Positions 44,148 through 54,259 of a stretch of DNA of 64,000 nt are shown here, piece after piece. Location: the NCBI RefSeq assembly GCF_900115105.1, contig NZ_FOYP01000002.1, positions 248,001-312,000 on the forward strand, given 5' to 3'. The notes under the pieces are model-generated. The model ran no database searches, was not told where the DNA came from, and worked only from the letters and a program-made list of their open reading frames with translations. A program made the translations under genes and the position numbers. The first letter of the stretch is position 1; every line of letters begins with the position of its first letter. The stretch is from Yoonia tamlensis. GTDB lineage: Bacteria > Pseudomonadota > Alphaproteobacteria > Rhodobacterales > Rhodobacteraceae.

Positions 44148-47100
44148 AACGCGACCCCGCAACCCAACGTCAGGTCGAGGCGGCCAACCCCCAAACATCA
44201 ACATGGCTTTCTGCTAATGCCGGTTCGGGCAAAACCCGCGTGCTGACGGACCGCGTGGCGCGGCTCTTGCTGGAAAAAGTGTCGCCGCAAAACATTTTGT
44301 GCCTGACCTATACCAAAGCCGCCGCCGCCGAGATGCAGAACCGCCTGTTCAAACGGTTGGGTGCGTGGGCGATGATGGCAGATGCCGATTTGCGCGCCGA
44401 TCTGCAAACCCTTGGCGTTGATCACGCGGTTGACGACGAACAGCTACGCGCCGCGCGGACATTGTTTGCGCGCGCGATCGAAACGCCGGGTGGTCTGAAA
44501 ATCCAGACGATCCATTCGTTTTGTGCAGGTATTTTGCGGCGCTTCCCGCTCGAAGCCCAAGTCAGCCCACAGTTTCGCGAAATGGAAGACCGCGCGGCCG
44601 AATTGCTGCGTGCAGAGGTGATGGATGAACTGCTCACCGGCGATCACGCCGCGACCGTTAACAATGTCCTGCATCATTTTACCGGCGCCGAGCTGTCCAA
44701 GCTCACCGCCGAGGTCGCCCAAAAACGCGATGCATTTGCCCATGAAATGCCAAGGGCAGAGCTATGCGCACTGCTGGGCATTGATCCGTCGTTAACCGCT
44801 GACACGCTAGTCGCGCAGGTGCTGAACCAATCCGCGCTTGATAGCATTCACCAGCTTGCCGCGGCTTGCCGCAAGGGCAGCGTGACCGATGCAAAGGCCG
44901 CCGCACAGCTTGATAAGATCAGCAAAACCGCGCCTGCGACGTTGAATGACCTCGCGCTTTTGGAAGGCGTGTTTTTGTTTGGCGCAACCGCCACCCAGCC
45001 CTTTGGCGCAAAGATCGGCAAATTTCCGACCAAAGCAACGCGTGAAGCAAACCCCGAGCTGATGGATGACATTGAGCCGGTCATGCTGGCCACCGGGGAT
45101 GCGCGTGAAGACCGGTTAAGCCTTATGGCGCTAGACCGCACGCTTGCGATTTATCGCTTTGGTGCAGTGTTTATCCCCGCCTATGAACGCCGCAAACTGA
45201 TGATGGGTGCGCTTGATTTTGACGATTTGATCCGCAAGGCCAAGGCGCTTTTGACCGACCGCGATGTTGCGCAATGGGTGCTGTTCAGGCTGGATGGCGG
45301 GATTGACCACGTGCTGGTTGACGAAGCCCAAGACACCAGCCCGACACAATGGGCAGTGATTGAACAGCTGACCCACGAATTTGCAAGCGGCGAGGGCGCG
45401 CACCCCGACCGCACCCGCACGGTGTTTGTGGTCGGCGATAAAAAGCAATCGATCTATTCATTCCAAGGCGCCGATCCGGACGCCTTTGACGCGATGAAAA
45501 CGCATTTTAACAGCACCCATATCGCTGCAGGCAAAGCGTTCGAAGTCACATCGCTTGAACATTCTTTCCGGTCGTCGACGGCAATTCTTGCCGTCGTTGA
45601 TGCCACGTTTACAGGTGACCGCACCGCTGGAATGGACGACCACCTCAGCCACCAAGCGTTCAAGCAAAACATGCCGGGGCGCGTTGATCTATGGCCTGTC
45701 ATCGAAAAATCCGAAACCGAAGATCCGCGCAACTGGTTTGATCCCGTCGATTTGCCGTCGGATACGGATCACAATGTATTGCTGGCCAATCGTGTCGCCG
45801 CCCAGATCAAACGGATGATCGCAGAAGAAACCCTGCCCGATGAAATCGACAACGCCGACAGCTACCGCCGCCGCCCGATTACCGAAGGCGATTTTCTTAT
45901 CCTTGTGCAGCGCCGGTCAGAACTGTTTTCCGAAATTATCCGCGCGTGTAAATCTGCTGGTCTAAAAATCGCCGGTGCGGATCGGCTGCGTGTCGGTGCC
46001 GAGCTTGCAGTCAAGGACCTTGCGGCGCTTTTGAACTTTCTTGCCTTGCCCGAGGATGATCTTTCACTGGCTTCGGCCTTGCGGTCGCCCCTGTTTAACC
46101 TGTCGGAACAGGACCTGTTCACATTGGCGCATCATCGCCCCGCAAAGGGGTTTCTTTGGACCGCGCTGCGCGGATCGCAACATACGAATATCTACGCAGT
46201 TATTGATGACCTGCTGGATCAGGCCGATTTCTTGCGGCCCTACGACCTGATCGAACGGATTCTGACCCGCCATGACGGGCGGCGCAAACTTCTTGGGCGA
46301 TTAGGGCCGGAAGCCGAAGACGGGATTGACGCGCTGTTGTCACAGGCGCTGGCCTATGAGAGCACAGGCGTGCCAAGCCTGACCGGATTTCTGACATGGA
46401 TGGAAACGGATGACCTTGAGGTCAAACGCCAGATGGATTCCCAAGGCGATCAGATCAGGGTAATGACGGTACACGGTTCAAAGGGGCTGGAAGCGCCGAT
46501 TGTGATCCTGCCCGACACCGCCAAACGCCGCGTTGATGTGCGTGATGAATTGCTGCCAGTCGGGGATCATGTGGTGTGGAAAACACCTTCGCAGGGGTCC
46601 GCGACTGTGATGCAAGACATCCGCGAAGACTTTATCGCCAAACAGACCCGCGAACGGATGCGCCTGCTGTATGTGGCAATGACTCGCGCCGAAAAATGGC
46701 TGATCGTGGCGGCGGCGGGTGATGTCGGTGATGGCGATGAAAGCTGGTACAATATTGTTGCCGATGGCATGGCCGCGCAGGGTGATACGCGCGTGCAGAT
46801 TGACGATATGGAGGCGCGCCGCGTGGCGCATCTAGATTGGAATGCGGGCACATTGCACCGCACCGACCCCAAAGCGGCGCCCGATTTTACGCCACCTGCA
46901 TTCGGCCCTGTGCCCGTGGCAAAAACCAAGACGACAATTTCGCCTTCGGCGTTTGAGGGCGCCAAGATTATGCCCGGCGATCCAGCGAATCTTGATATCG
47001 AAGACGCGATGGAACGCGGCACGAAAATCCACCGCTTGCTTGAATTCCTGCCGCAATATGCTGCGCACGAACGGCGTGCCATCGGGCTGCGGGTGTTGAA

Positions 47101-47491
47101 TGACGGGGATGCGGATCTGGTAGAAGAGGTAATCCAACTGCTGGAAAATCCAGATCTGGCCGCGCTTTGGCATCCCGATGCATTGACCGAAATCGACATT
47201 ACTGCCGAACTGGAGGGCATCGGGCGTATTCACGGAACAATTGACCGGCTGATTATTACGGATACAGAGATTCTGGCGATTGATTACAAATCAAACCGGA
47301 TTGTGCCTGAAAAACCCGAACAAACGCCGCTTGGCGTGTTGCGGCAAATGGCTGCATATTTTGCAGCACTTCGGCAGATTTATCCGGACCGTGTGATCAG
47401 AATGGGCGTGCTTTGGACCGCGACCGCGCATTTTGCAGAGCTGCCCGAAGATCTTCTTCACGAAACCCTGAACGGGCTTGCGATCCCTTGA
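44144..47491 (+). CDS. addA: Double-strand break repair helicase AddA
   Basis: UvrD-like helicase-nuclease of 1115 residues. Walker A is ANAGSGKTRVL (residues about 24-34), motif II is VLVDEAQDTSPTQW, motif III KKQSIYSFQGADPD, motif V/VI RVMTVHGSKGLEAPIVILPD and LLYVAMTRAEKWLIV. The C-terminal PD-(D/E)XK nuclease has GTKIHRLLEFL and ILAIDYKSNR. Together with AddB it replaces RecBCD. The start at 44144 overlaps the addB stop (ATGA). Confidence 0.96.
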   Translation: MKRDPATQRQVEAANPQTSTWLSANAGSGKTRVLTDRVARLLLEKVSPQNILCLTYTKAAAAEMQNRLFKRLGAWAMMADADLRADLQTLGVDHAVDDEQLRAARTLFARAIETPGGLKIQTIHSFCAGILRRFPLEAQVSPQFREMEDRAAELLRAEVMDELLTGDHAATVNNVLHHFTGAELSKLTAEVAQKRDAFAHEMPRAELCALLGIDPSLTADTLVAQVLNQSALDSIHQLAAACRKGSVTDAKAAAQLDKISKTAPATLNDLALLEGVFLFGATATQPFGAKIGKFPTKATREANPELMDDIEPVMLATGDAREDRLSLMALDRTLAIYRFGAVFIPAYERRKLMMGALDFDDLIRKAKALLTDRDVAQWVLFRLDGGIDHVLVDEAQDTSPTQWAVIEQLTHEFASGEGAHPDRTRTVFVVGDKKQSIYSFQGADPDAFDAMKTHFNSTHIAAGKAFEVTSLEHSFRSSTAILAVVDATFTGDRTAGMDDHLSHQAFKQNMPGRVDLWPVIEKSETEDPRNWFDPVDLPSDTDHNVLLANRVAAQIKRMIAEETLPDEIDNADSYRRRPITEGDFLILVQRRSELFSEIIRACKSAGLKIAGADRLRVGAELAVKDLAALLNFLALPEDDLSLASALRSPLFNLSEQDLFTLAHHRPAKGFLWTALRGSQHTNIYAVIDDLLDQADFLRPYDLIERILTRHDGRRKLLGRLGPEAEDGIDALLSQALAYESTGVPSLTGFLTWMETDDLEVKRQMDSQGDQIRVMTVHGSKGLEAPIVILPDTAKRRVDVRDELLPVGDHVVWKTPSQGSATVMQDIREDFIAKQTRERMRLLYVAMTRAEKWLIVAAAGDVGDGDESWYNIVADGMAAQGDTRVQIDDMEARRVAHLDWNAGTLHRTDPKAAPDFTPPAFGPVPVAKTKTTISPSAFEGAKIMPGDPANLDIEDAMERGTKIHRLLEFLPQYAAHERRAIGLRVLNDGDADLVEEVIQLLENPDLAALWHPDALTEIDITAELEGIGRIHGTIDRLIITDTEILAIDYKSNRIVPEKPEQTPLGVLRQMAAYFAALRQIYPDRVIRMGVLWTATAHFAELPEDLLHETLNGLAIP

Positions 47492-47516
47492 CCAATCCGG
47501 GCAGGGTACATAGGTT
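47488..47516 (+). promoter_or_regulatory. Possible trxA promoter
   Basis: TTGACC and TAGGTT are separated by 17 bases, starting within the last codons of addA and 35 bases before the trxA ATG. The -10 match is weak. Confidence 0.4.
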
Positions 47517-47550
47517 CAGCATCCAATGATATTCGCCAAGGAGCAGCCCA

Positions 47551-47871
47551 ATGGCAACCGTAGCCGTAACCGACGCAACCTTTGACGCCGAAGTGCGCCA
47601 GTCAGATATTCCCGTTGTTGTAGACTTCTGGGCAGAATGGTGTGGCCCGTGTAAACAAATCGGCCCAGCGCTTGAAGAATTGTCAGCCGAATACGCTGGC
47701 AAGGTCAAAATCGTCAAAGTCAACGTCGATGAAAACCCGAATTCGCCTTCTCAAATGGGCGTGCGCGGCATTCCGGCGCTGTTCATGTTCAAAGGCGGCG
47801 AAGTGGTTTCCAACAAAACCGGCGCAGCGCCAAAAGCCGCACTGCAAGGCTGGATCGAAGAATCCATCTAA
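47551..47871 (+). CDS. trxA: Thioredoxin
   Basis: Cytosolic disulfide reductase of 106 residues with the active site [10 protein letters not shown] (Cys31, Cys34), the cis-proline loop [12 protein letters not shown], and [12 protein letters not shown] before it. AAGGAG stands upstream of the ATG. It follows addA by 59 bases and ends in its own terminator; the addA-trxA neighbourhood is conserved in the group. Confidence 0.97.
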   Translation: MATVAVTDATFDAEVRQSDIPVVVDFWAEWCGPCKQIGPALEELSAEYAGKVKIVKVNVDENPNSPSQMGVRGIPALFMFKGGEVVSNKTGAAPKAALQGWIEESI

Positions 47872-47893
47872 GTATTTGAAAAGTTAGAATATC

Positions 47894-47918
47894 GGGCGCC
47901 CCTTGTGGCGCCCTTTTT
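47894..47918 (+). terminator. Rho-independent terminator of trxA
   Basis: Perfect stem GGGCGCC / GGCGCCC, loop CCTTGT, five-T run. It starts 22 bases after the stop and may also serve the convergent gene. Confidence 0.92.
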
Positions 47919-47922
47919 CGTT

Positions 47923-48831
47923 TCAGACAGGCCATCCGTGGCGCAAGAACACGTTGCGGATGATGGACCGTGTTTCGGGGCGGCCTGCGTTGATCGCTTG
48001 CTTTTGCAAGAACCAGAACAGATAGGCCGCGTAATCGGGCGCATGGCCCACGCGTGCGGCAAACGCATCGGCCGCACCCATTTGATGCACATTCAGTGCG
48101 ATATGGTGAAAATCGGATTTGCCAAATAATATCAGCGGCTTTTGCAAGAAATACCCGTGAAAACCGAGGCTGGAATTCTGGGTCACGACATAGTCGCAAT
48201 CGCGTAGCAACGTATCGGCCCCATCCGATTGCACCGAAAACTGATCATATCTATCGGTCAGTTTGTCCAGCGCGTCGATTTCCGCCTGCTGATAGGTTTC
48301 TGACGGATGTAGCGTCGCGATAATTTCGCGTTTCGGTTCATGTTCGAGCGTCGTCTTGATCATCTCGATCGGGCTGCACGATTGAAACGACCGTCGTGTC
48401 AAAAGCCGCCCTTGCAGCGGCATAAACACAAAACCAGCGTGCTTTGGCGTGCCCCAGAATAATTTGCCGCGCCACCGTTGATAAAATGCTGCGGCCTTTG
48501 CTGCATTGACCGCATCGGACGAAAACGCGACCTTTGCGACGGGCCATTTCCAGCGCTCGCTTTGCTTTTCGATATGCCAGAACGGGCCGACATAGGTTTT
48601 GCGCAGGGTTAGCCCGCGCGCATCCACCGGATCATCCATCAAAAACAGGCTCCGCCCTGGCCGTGAAATCGCCTGAAGCCGCCCCAGCTCATCGTTGGTA
48701 TCGAACGCGATGTCAAAGCCGGCGGCTGTCAGTACCGCACTGGTTTGGTGGACAAAATTCTGCTCTCCGCGCTCGGCTTGGCGGCGCATTTTCGGGTTCA
48801 GATAGAATGTAACAGTATTTTCGGAAACCAT
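47923..48831 (-). CDS. Glycosyltransferase-like / capsule-synthesis-like protein
   Basis: Product of 302 residues without TM segment. [18 protein letters not shown] opens it, [20 protein letters not shown] and [20 protein letters not shown] are in the middle, and [20 protein letters not shown] lies near the end. This last pattern, with an HPSE-type block before it, resembles the nucleotide-sugar half of capsule-polysaccharide (KpsS/KpsC-like) and GT-B transferases. The exact reaction is not known. It is convergent with trxA, and divergent from hslV, whose start is about 100 bases away. Confidence 0.6.
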   Translation of the reverse strand: MVSENTVTFYLNPKMRRQAERGEQNFVHQTSAVLTAAGFDIAFDTNDELGRLQAISRPGRSLFLMDDPVDARGLTLRKTYVGPFWHIEKQSERWKWPVAKVAFSSDAVNAAKAAAFYQRWRGKLFWGTPKHAGFVFMPLQGRLLTRRSFQSCSPIEMIKTTLEHEPKREIIATLHPSETYQQAEIDALDKLTDRYDQFSVQSDGADTLLRDCDYVVTQNSSLGFHGYFLQKPLILFGKSDFHHIALNVHQMGAADAFAARVGHAPDYAAYLFWFLQKQAINAGRPETRSIIRNVFLRHGWPV

Positions 48832-48930
48832 AGCGCGACGCTACATGTGCGCGCGCAACTGGGCAAGCCATCGGGGTTGTCTGCCCGCGCGCGCGCCGCC
48901 ATATATAACCAAACCCGCAAGGAGATGAAC

Positions 48931-49485
48931 ATGACCCGCGAAGAATTCCCCGGATGGCACGGCACCACGATTATTGGCGTTCGCAAAGGCGGCAAAGTTG
49001 TCATCGCCGGTGACGGGCAGGTCAGCCTTGGCCAGACTGTGATCAAAGGCACCGCGCGCAAGGTGCGCCGCCTGTCACCCGGTGGTCAGGATGTGATCGC
49101 GGGATTTGCAGGATCGACCGCTGATGCGTTTACCTTGCTCGAACGGCTTGAGAAAAAACTGGAAGCAACCCCCGGCCAACTGGCCCGCGCAAGCGTGGAA
49201 TTGGCCAAGGACTGGCGCACGGATAAATACCTGCAAAAGCTCGAGGCGATGTTGATCGTTACTGATGGCAAAGACCTGTTTGTGATTACTGGCGCAGGTG
49301 ATGTGCTGGAACCTGAACATGATATTGCGGCGATCGGATCAGGCGGCAATTTTGCCTTGGCGGCAGGGCGCGCGATGATGGATACCGATCTGGATGCCGA
49401 AGAGATCGCGCGCAAAGCCATGGCAATTGCCGCTGATATTTGTGTGTATACCAACGGCAAATTGACTGTTGAATCGATCGGTTAG
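48931..49485 (+). CDS. hslV: HslV protease subunit of HslUV
   Basis: ATP-dependent protease peptidase of 184 residues, a two-stacked-hexamer. After a short propeptide ([11 protein letters not shown]) the mature Thr is Thr12 of [20 protein letters not shown]. Further blocks are [20 protein letters not shown] and [19 protein letters not shown]. The ATG at 48931 is six bases after AAGGAG; a Met two codons earlier overlaps that site. hslU is not next to it: two other genes intervene. Confidence 0.95.
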   Translation: MTREEFPGWHGTTIIGVRKGGKVVIAGDGQVSLGQTVIKGTARKVRRLSPGGQDVIAGFAGSTADAFTLLERLEKKLEATPGQLARASVELAKDWRTDKYLQKLEAMLIVTDGKDLFVITGAGDVLEPEHDIAAIGSGGNFALAAGRAMMDTDLDAEEIARKAMAIAADICVYTNGKLTVESIG

Positions 49486-49847
49486 CCGATTGGCGCGATG
49501 GCAAGCCCGACGCTGAATTCTTCGCACCAGATCCAGACTTCGTTATAGTCGCCGGTGTCGATGCCTTCGGGCGCGGTAAACTGCGATGCGCCCGCATAGT
49601 TTTCAAGCGGACCCATGATTGTAGCGGGGTCAAATACGCCGTCCTTGCCCAGCGCAACCTTGGGATCAGGCGCGCCATCAAAGACAAAATCTGCCAGCAG
49701 GTTCACAGAACTGCCCGCAATTTCCGCGGTACCCGTGACGGTATGGCCATTGATGCCACCCCATGTCCCCAAGCGGCCATGCCCGCCTGCAAATGCAGGA
49801 GCGGCGGTGGTGCAAAGCAAAGCGGCGATAAAATGACGTCTGTTCAT
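49482..49847 (-). CDS. Exported DM13-domain protein
   Basis: Product of 121 residues. [20 protein letters not shown] is a signal peptide with two arginines (possible Tat). The mature part matches DM13 domains: [18 protein letters not shown], then [17 protein letters not shown], and the conserved single cysteine in [13 protein letters not shown]13 proteins are thought to act in redox or metal-linked processes at the cell surface, but function is unproven. Start is 49847, with GGGAGA six bases upstream. Its end overlaps the hslV stop by four bases. Confidence 0.8.
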   Translation of the reverse strand: MNRRHFIAALLCTTAAPAFAGGHGRLGTWGGINGHTVTGTAEIAGSSVNLLADFVFDGAPDPKVALGKDGVFDPATIMGPLENYAGASQFTAPEGIDTGDYNEVWIWCEEFSVGLAIAPIG

Positions 49848-50009
49848 TGGCATTCTCCCATGGTGATTTCGTTGATCCTACAGGCGGCAAGGTTTCAAAC
49901 AATCACCCCCACGCGTTTGTGAAGCGCTGCAATTTACGGCAAAACGGGGGTGGCGCACTTGGCGTCACCCGTCACAAGGCTTAGGTAGAAGCCAGCCAAA
50001 GGAATGCCG

Positions 50010-51077
50010 ATGATTGAACGCAACGATATTCGCGCCGCTGTTGCCAGCGGGTTGATTGATGAAAGACAGGCTTCGGGGCTGATTTCATTGGCTGATAGCC
50101 GCCGTGGCGCCCGTGAAAACCTTGATCCGGGCGATGAACCGTTCGAGCTGTTCAAAGGTTTCAACGAGATTTTCATCGTCATCGGCCTGTTGATATTGTC
50201 GGTCGGCTGGATGGGCGTTGTGGGCCTCGCGCTGGGCGACAGCATTGTTGATCTGCAAGAATATGCAGGGGTTGTCGCACTGATCGGGGCGGGGCTTTTG
50301 TGGCTGTTGTCAGAATATTTCGTGCGCAAACGGCGGATGGTCGCCCCAGCGATCGCGCTTTCGGTAATGTTTGCCAATAACGCGGCGTTTGGCCTGATGG
50401 CGGTGATGACCGAACCGTTCATGATCGCGCAAAACGACTATGGCAGCGTGCCTTTGCCGCTGTTTGTCGCAACGCTTGCGCTGCTGGTTTACTGGTGGCG
50501 GTTCCGCGTACCCTTTGCGATGGCGATGATTGCCGTTGGCCTGTTCGCCGTGGCGATTGTTTTTGCGGCCAGCCGTGGCGGTCAGGTCAATGATATCAGC
50601 GATTTCTTCTTGCTGTCCGCAGGTGGGCCATTTGCATGGATCACGCTTGTGCTGGGGCTGATGGTGTTCGCCGTGGCAATGGTTTTCGACATGAGCGACC
50701 CGCACCGCGTTACCCGGCGCAGCGCAAACGGTTTCTGGCTGCATGTTGTCGCAGCACCTGCGCTGGTGAACACCGTGGCACTGTCGCTGCTCGACCGCGA
50801 TACATCAGGCGCGAACCTTGTGCTGCTCGCGTTTCTGGCGCTGTTTGCCCTAGTTGCAATTGTCATTGACCGGCGGTCATTCCTGATTGCTGCGATCGGC
50901 TATATTGTGGCGCTGGCTGCGACGATCCTTGATGGGGACGGGGCGGCATTGACCGTGCTTGTACTGGGGATTGTCCTGCTGTTGCTGGGTGCATTCTGGG
51001 AACGTATCCGCGCCCGCATTCTAAAACTGATGCCGCGATTTATCCCGCTGCACCGTCTTCCACCCTCTCATGCTTAA
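50010..51077 (+). CDS. Polytopic membrane protein (DUF2157-like), unknown function
   Basis: Product of 355 residues. A soluble helical N-terminus ([20 protein letters not shown], about residues 1-45) is followed by about ten hydrophobic segments and a short basic C-terminus ([15 protein letters not shown]). The layout resembles DUF2157 membrane proteins. The Met at 50010 fits AAAGGA better than the one at 50004. It is placed between hslV and hslU, eight bases before hslU, so it is probably co-transcribed with the protease ATPase. Confidence 0.75.
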   Translation: MIERNDIRAAVASGLIDERQASGLISLADSRRGARENLDPGDEPFELFKGFNEIFIVIGLLILSVGWMGVVGLALGDSIVDLQEYAGVVALIGAGLLWLLSEYFVRKRRMVAPAIALSVMFANNAAFGLMAVMTEPFMIAQNDYGSVPLPLFVATLALLVYWWRFRVPFAMAMIAVGLFAVAIVFAASRGGQVNDISDFFLLSAGGPFAWITLVLGLMVFAVAMVFDMSDPHRVTRRSANGFWLHVVAAPALVNTVALSLLDRDTSGANLVLLAFLALFALVAIVIDRRSFLIAAIGYIVALAATILDGDGAALTVLVLGIVLLLLGAFWERIRARILKLMPRFIPLHRLPPSHA

Positions 51078-51085
51078 GGACTGAC

Positions 51086-52393
51086 ATGACAGACCTGACC
51101 CCCCGCGAAATCGTATCCGAACTGGACCGGTTTATTATCGGCCAGAACGACGCAAAACGCGCCGTGGCCGTGGCCCTGCGCAACCGCTGGCGGCGCAAGC
51201 AGCTTGGCGATGATCTGCGCGACGAAGTCTATCCCAAGAACATCCTGATGATCGGACCCACTGGCGTTGGCAAAACCGAAATCAGCCGCCGTCTGGCGAA
51301 ACTCGCCCGCGCCCCGTTCATAAAGGTCGAGGCAACCAAATTTACCGAAGTCGGTTATGTCGGCCGCGATGTAGAACAGATTATTCGTGATCTCGTGGAC
51401 ACAGCGATTTTGGACACCCGCGAACATATGCGCGAAGACGTGAAAGCCAAGGCTGCACAGGCCGCCGAAGACCGCGTAATAACGGCAGTTGCTGGCACCG
51501 ATGCGCGCGATGGCACCCGCGATTTGTTCCGCCGGAAACTGAAAGCGGGCGAATTGGACAACACAATCATTGAACTGGAACTTGCGGATACGTCGAACCC
51601 GCTCGGCGGTTTTGAAATCCCCGGTCAACCCGGTGGCATGGGCGGCATGATGAACCTTGGTGAATTGTTCGGCAAAATGGGCGGCGGTCGCACGGTCAAG
51701 AAACGGATGACCGTGGCCGAAAGCTATGACGCGCTAATCGCGGATGAGGCTGACAAGCTTCTGGACGACGAAACCGTGACCAAGGCCGCGCTTGAAGCGG
51801 TTGAACAAAACGGGATCGTATTTCTGGATGAAATCGACAAGGTTTGCGCGAAATCGGATGCACGCGGCGCTGACGTTTCCCGCGAAGGCGTGCAGCGCGA
51901 TTTGCTGCCCTTGATCGAAGGCACAACCGTTTCCACAAAACACGGTCCGATCAAGACCGACCATATCCTGTTCATTGCATCTGGTGCGTTCCACGTTGCC
52001 AAACCGTCCGACCTTTTGCCCGAACTGCAAGGCCGGCTGCCGATCCGTGTTGAATTGCAAGCCCTGACCGAAAGTGATTTTGTCCGTATCCTGACCGAAA
52101 CAGATAATGCGCTAACCCTGCAATATAGCGCCCTGATGAAAACCGAAGAGGTCACGGTTACCTTTGCGCCCGACGGGATCAGCGCGCTGGCCAAAATCGC
52201 GGCCGAAGTGAATGAATCCGTCGAAAACATCGGTGCGCGGCGGCTTTATACCGTGATGGAGCGCGTGTTCGAAGACCTGTCGTTCAACGCGCCAGACCGC
52301 GGCGGCGACGAAATCACGGTCGACGCGGATTTTGTTGAAACGCATCTGGGTGCATTGTCACGATCCACGGATGTCAGCCGCTACGTGCTGTAA
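51086..52393 (+). CDS. hslU: HslU ATPase subunit of HslUV
   Basis: AAA+ unfoldase of 435 residues. Walker A is [17 protein letters not shown], pore-loop motif [13 protein letters not shown], Walker [13 protein letters not shown], sensor regions [20 protein letters not shown] and [15 protein letters not shown]. The C-terminus ends SRYVL, the tail that activates HslV. It starts eight bases after the membrane protein gene. Confidence 0.97.
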   Translation: MTDLTPREIVSELDRFIIGQNDAKRAVAVALRNRWRRKQLGDDLRDEVYPKNILMIGPTGVGKTEISRRLAKLARAPFIKVEATKFTEVGYVGRDVEQIIRDLVDTAILDTREHMREDVKAKAAQAAEDRVITAVAGTDARDGTRDLFRRKLKAGELDNTIIELELADTSNPLGGFEIPGQPGGMGGMMNLGELFGKMGGGRTVKKRMTVAESYDALIADEADKLLDDETVTKAALEAVEQNGIVFLDEIDKVCAKSDARGADVSREGVQRDLLPLIEGTTVSTKHGPIKTDHILFIASGAFHVAKPSDLLPELQGRLPIRVELQALTESDFVRILTETDNALTLQYSALMKTEEVTVTFAPDGISALAKIAAEVNESVENIGARRLYTVMERVFEDLSFNAPDRGGDEITVDADFVETHLGALSRSTDVSRYVL

Positions 52394-52453
52394 ATACTTC
52401 GGCGCGCGCGATTGGGGGTTCCCTTTTGCGCGCTGCGCGATCACCAAAGGCGT

Positions 52454-53689
52454 ATGAATTCCTACGCCCTTTACCTCCGGTTTTTGCGTGAAAACGCGCC
52501 CTTCCTTGCGGTGGGCGCGCTTTTGTCGTTTCTGTCCAGCTTTGGCCAAACCTTTCTGATTGCCGCCTTCGCCGGTGAAATCCGCACGGAATACGGGTTA
52601 TCGAATGGCGATTGGGGGCTGATCTATATGGCCGCCACGATGGTTTCGGCGGGGGTGATGGTCTTTGCGGGCGGGCTGACGGACCGGTTTCGGGTGCGCA
52701 CGCTCAGCGTGGTTGTGCTGGGCTGTCTCGCGCTGTCTTGCATCGCGATGGCGCTGAACACCCATGTCATCGGATTGATCATCATCATATTTTGCCTGCG
52801 ATTTTTTGGCCAAGGCATGACCAGCACGATTTCGATTGTTTCAATTTCGCGCTGGTTCATCGCCACCCGAGGCCGTGCGCTTGCGATTTCGACATTGGGG
52901 TTTGTCACCGCCGAAGCCGCGCTGCCACTGTCCAGTGTCTGGCTGAAATCGCACCTGCCATGGCGCATGATCTGGATGGGGTTTGCCGGATTTATTCTGC
53001 TGATGATCCCGCTGCTGTGGCATCTGTTGAAACTTGAACGCACGCCGCAAGCCACCGCAAAAACGGATAATGCGGCGGGAATGGATGGCGCACATTGGAC
53101 CCGCGCACAGGCGCTGCGGCATCCGCTTTTCTGGACATTGGCGCCGGTGATGGCGCTATTCCCGATGTTCGCGACGACATTCTGGTTTCATCAGGTCCAC
53201 TTTGCCGAAATCAAGGGCTGGGAACACCTGAGCCTTGTGGCGGTGTTTCCCTTGGGCACGTTTACCTTTATGGGGTCGACGTTTTTGTTTGGCTGGGCCG
53301 TCGACAGGTTCGGTGTGGCCAAGCTGTTGCCGCTCTATCTGCTACCCTATTCGGTCGCGTTTATCATTCACGCATATGCACCAACAATCGCATGGTCGGC
53401 CTTGGGCGTGATCTTGATGGGGCTTGCCGGTGGCGGGCAGGCGACACTGCCCGGATCGGTCTGGAGCACATATTACGGCACCGCACATATCGGTTCTATC
53501 AAATCAGCGGCAGTTGCGTTGATGGTGCTTGGGTCGGCCATCGGGCCAGGAATGTCGGGCTGGTTGATTGATGCGGGCGTCGGGTTTGAAACGCAGCTGC
53601 TGATCTATTCCGCCACATTTGTCATCGGGTCCATCGTCATGATCCCCGCATTACGCGCGGCCACGATCCGGCTACCGCGTGCGCCGTAG
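52454..53689 (+). CDS. MFS transporter
   Basis: Inner-membrane protein of 411 residues with twelve predicted TM helices. The MFS loop 2-3 motif is GGLTDRFRVRTLSV and the N-terminal half has GQTFLIAAFAGEIRTEYGLS, typical of the oxalate/formate-like and monocarboxylate-type MFS group. Substrate unknown. The ATG at 52454 fits the first TM segment. Its 3' end overlaps the convergent Smr gene by 18 bases. Confidence 0.88.
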   Translation: MNSYALYLRFLRENAPFLAVGALLSFLSSFGQTFLIAAFAGEIRTEYGLSNGDWGLIYMAATMVSAGVMVFAGGLTDRFRVRTLSVVVLGCLALSCIAMALNTHVIGLIIIIFCLRFFGQGMTSTISIVSISRWFIATRGRALAISTLGFVTAEAALPLSSVWLKSHLPWRMIWMGFAGFILLMIPLLWHLLKLERTPQATAKTDNAAGMDGAHWTRAQALRHPLFWTLAPVMALFPMFATTFWFHQVHFAEIKGWEHLSLVAVFPLGTFTFMGSTFLFGWAVDRFGVAKLLPLYLLPYSVAFIIHAYAPTIAWSALGVILMGLAGGGQATLPGSVWSTYYGTAHIGSIKSAAVALMVLGSAIGPGMSGWLIDAGVGFETQLLIYSATFVIGSIVMIPALRAATIRLPRAP

Positions 53690-54259
53690 ATAGACGTAAT
53701 AGGCGCCATGTCCACCGTGTTTCAGATGGGCGGGCGTGACCTGCAAAATCGCGTGGTTCAGCGGCGGAAGCGCCAGCCATTGCGGCACTTGATGGCGCAA
53801 AACACCGTGGCGCGTGGGGATCGGGCCGCCATCATCACGGTCTTTGCCCTTGCCTGTAATCACCAGAACCAGCCGCCGCCCGATCGCGTGTGATCCAAGA
53901 ATAAACGCAACCAGTTCGGGGTGGGCTTCGTTCATCGTCATCCCGTGCAAGTCGATCCGCGCTTCGGGCACCAGTTTCCCGCGCCGCATTTTACCAAAGG
54001 ATTTGTGATCCATGTGCACGGGCGCGCGGTGCAGGCGTTCTGTGACGCTGGGCAAAATATCATGCGGGCGGTGCACATCGGCTTTGGCACCAACCTTGAA
54101 GTGCGGCAAAGGTGCAGTATGAATATCGCGCGGTTTTGGTTTTGGCTTGGCGGGTTTTGGCGCGGCAGCGGGGGCTTTGGGGTCAAGCGGTACGGCGCGT
54201 TCGGCTACGCGGTCCCAAAGGGCACGTTCTTCTTCGGACAGATTACGGGGGCGGCGCAT
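53672..54259 (-). CDS. Smr-domain protein
   Basis: Product of 195 residues. The first 60 residues are Ala/Pro/Lys-rich and probably disordered (KPAKPKPKPRDIHTAP). The Smr domain starts at VPEARIDLHGMTMNEAH and continues LVLVITGKGKDRDDGG and APAHLKHGGHGAYYVYLRR-like end (reads TPAHLKHGGHGAYYVY). Smr domains are often endonucleases linked to recombination or ribosome rescue; the activity here is unknown. The start at 54259 overlaps the mltA stop by one base. Confidence 0.88.
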   Translation of the reverse strand: MRRPRNLSEEERALWDRVAERAVPLDPKAPAAAPKPAKPKPKPRDIHTAPLPHFKVGAKADVHRPHDILPSVTERLHRAPVHMDHKSFGKMRRGKLVPEARIDLHGMTMNEAHPELVAFILGSHAIGRRLVLVITGKGKDRDDGGPIPTRHGVLRHQVPQWLALPPLNHAILQVTPAHLKHGGHGAYYVYLRRTR

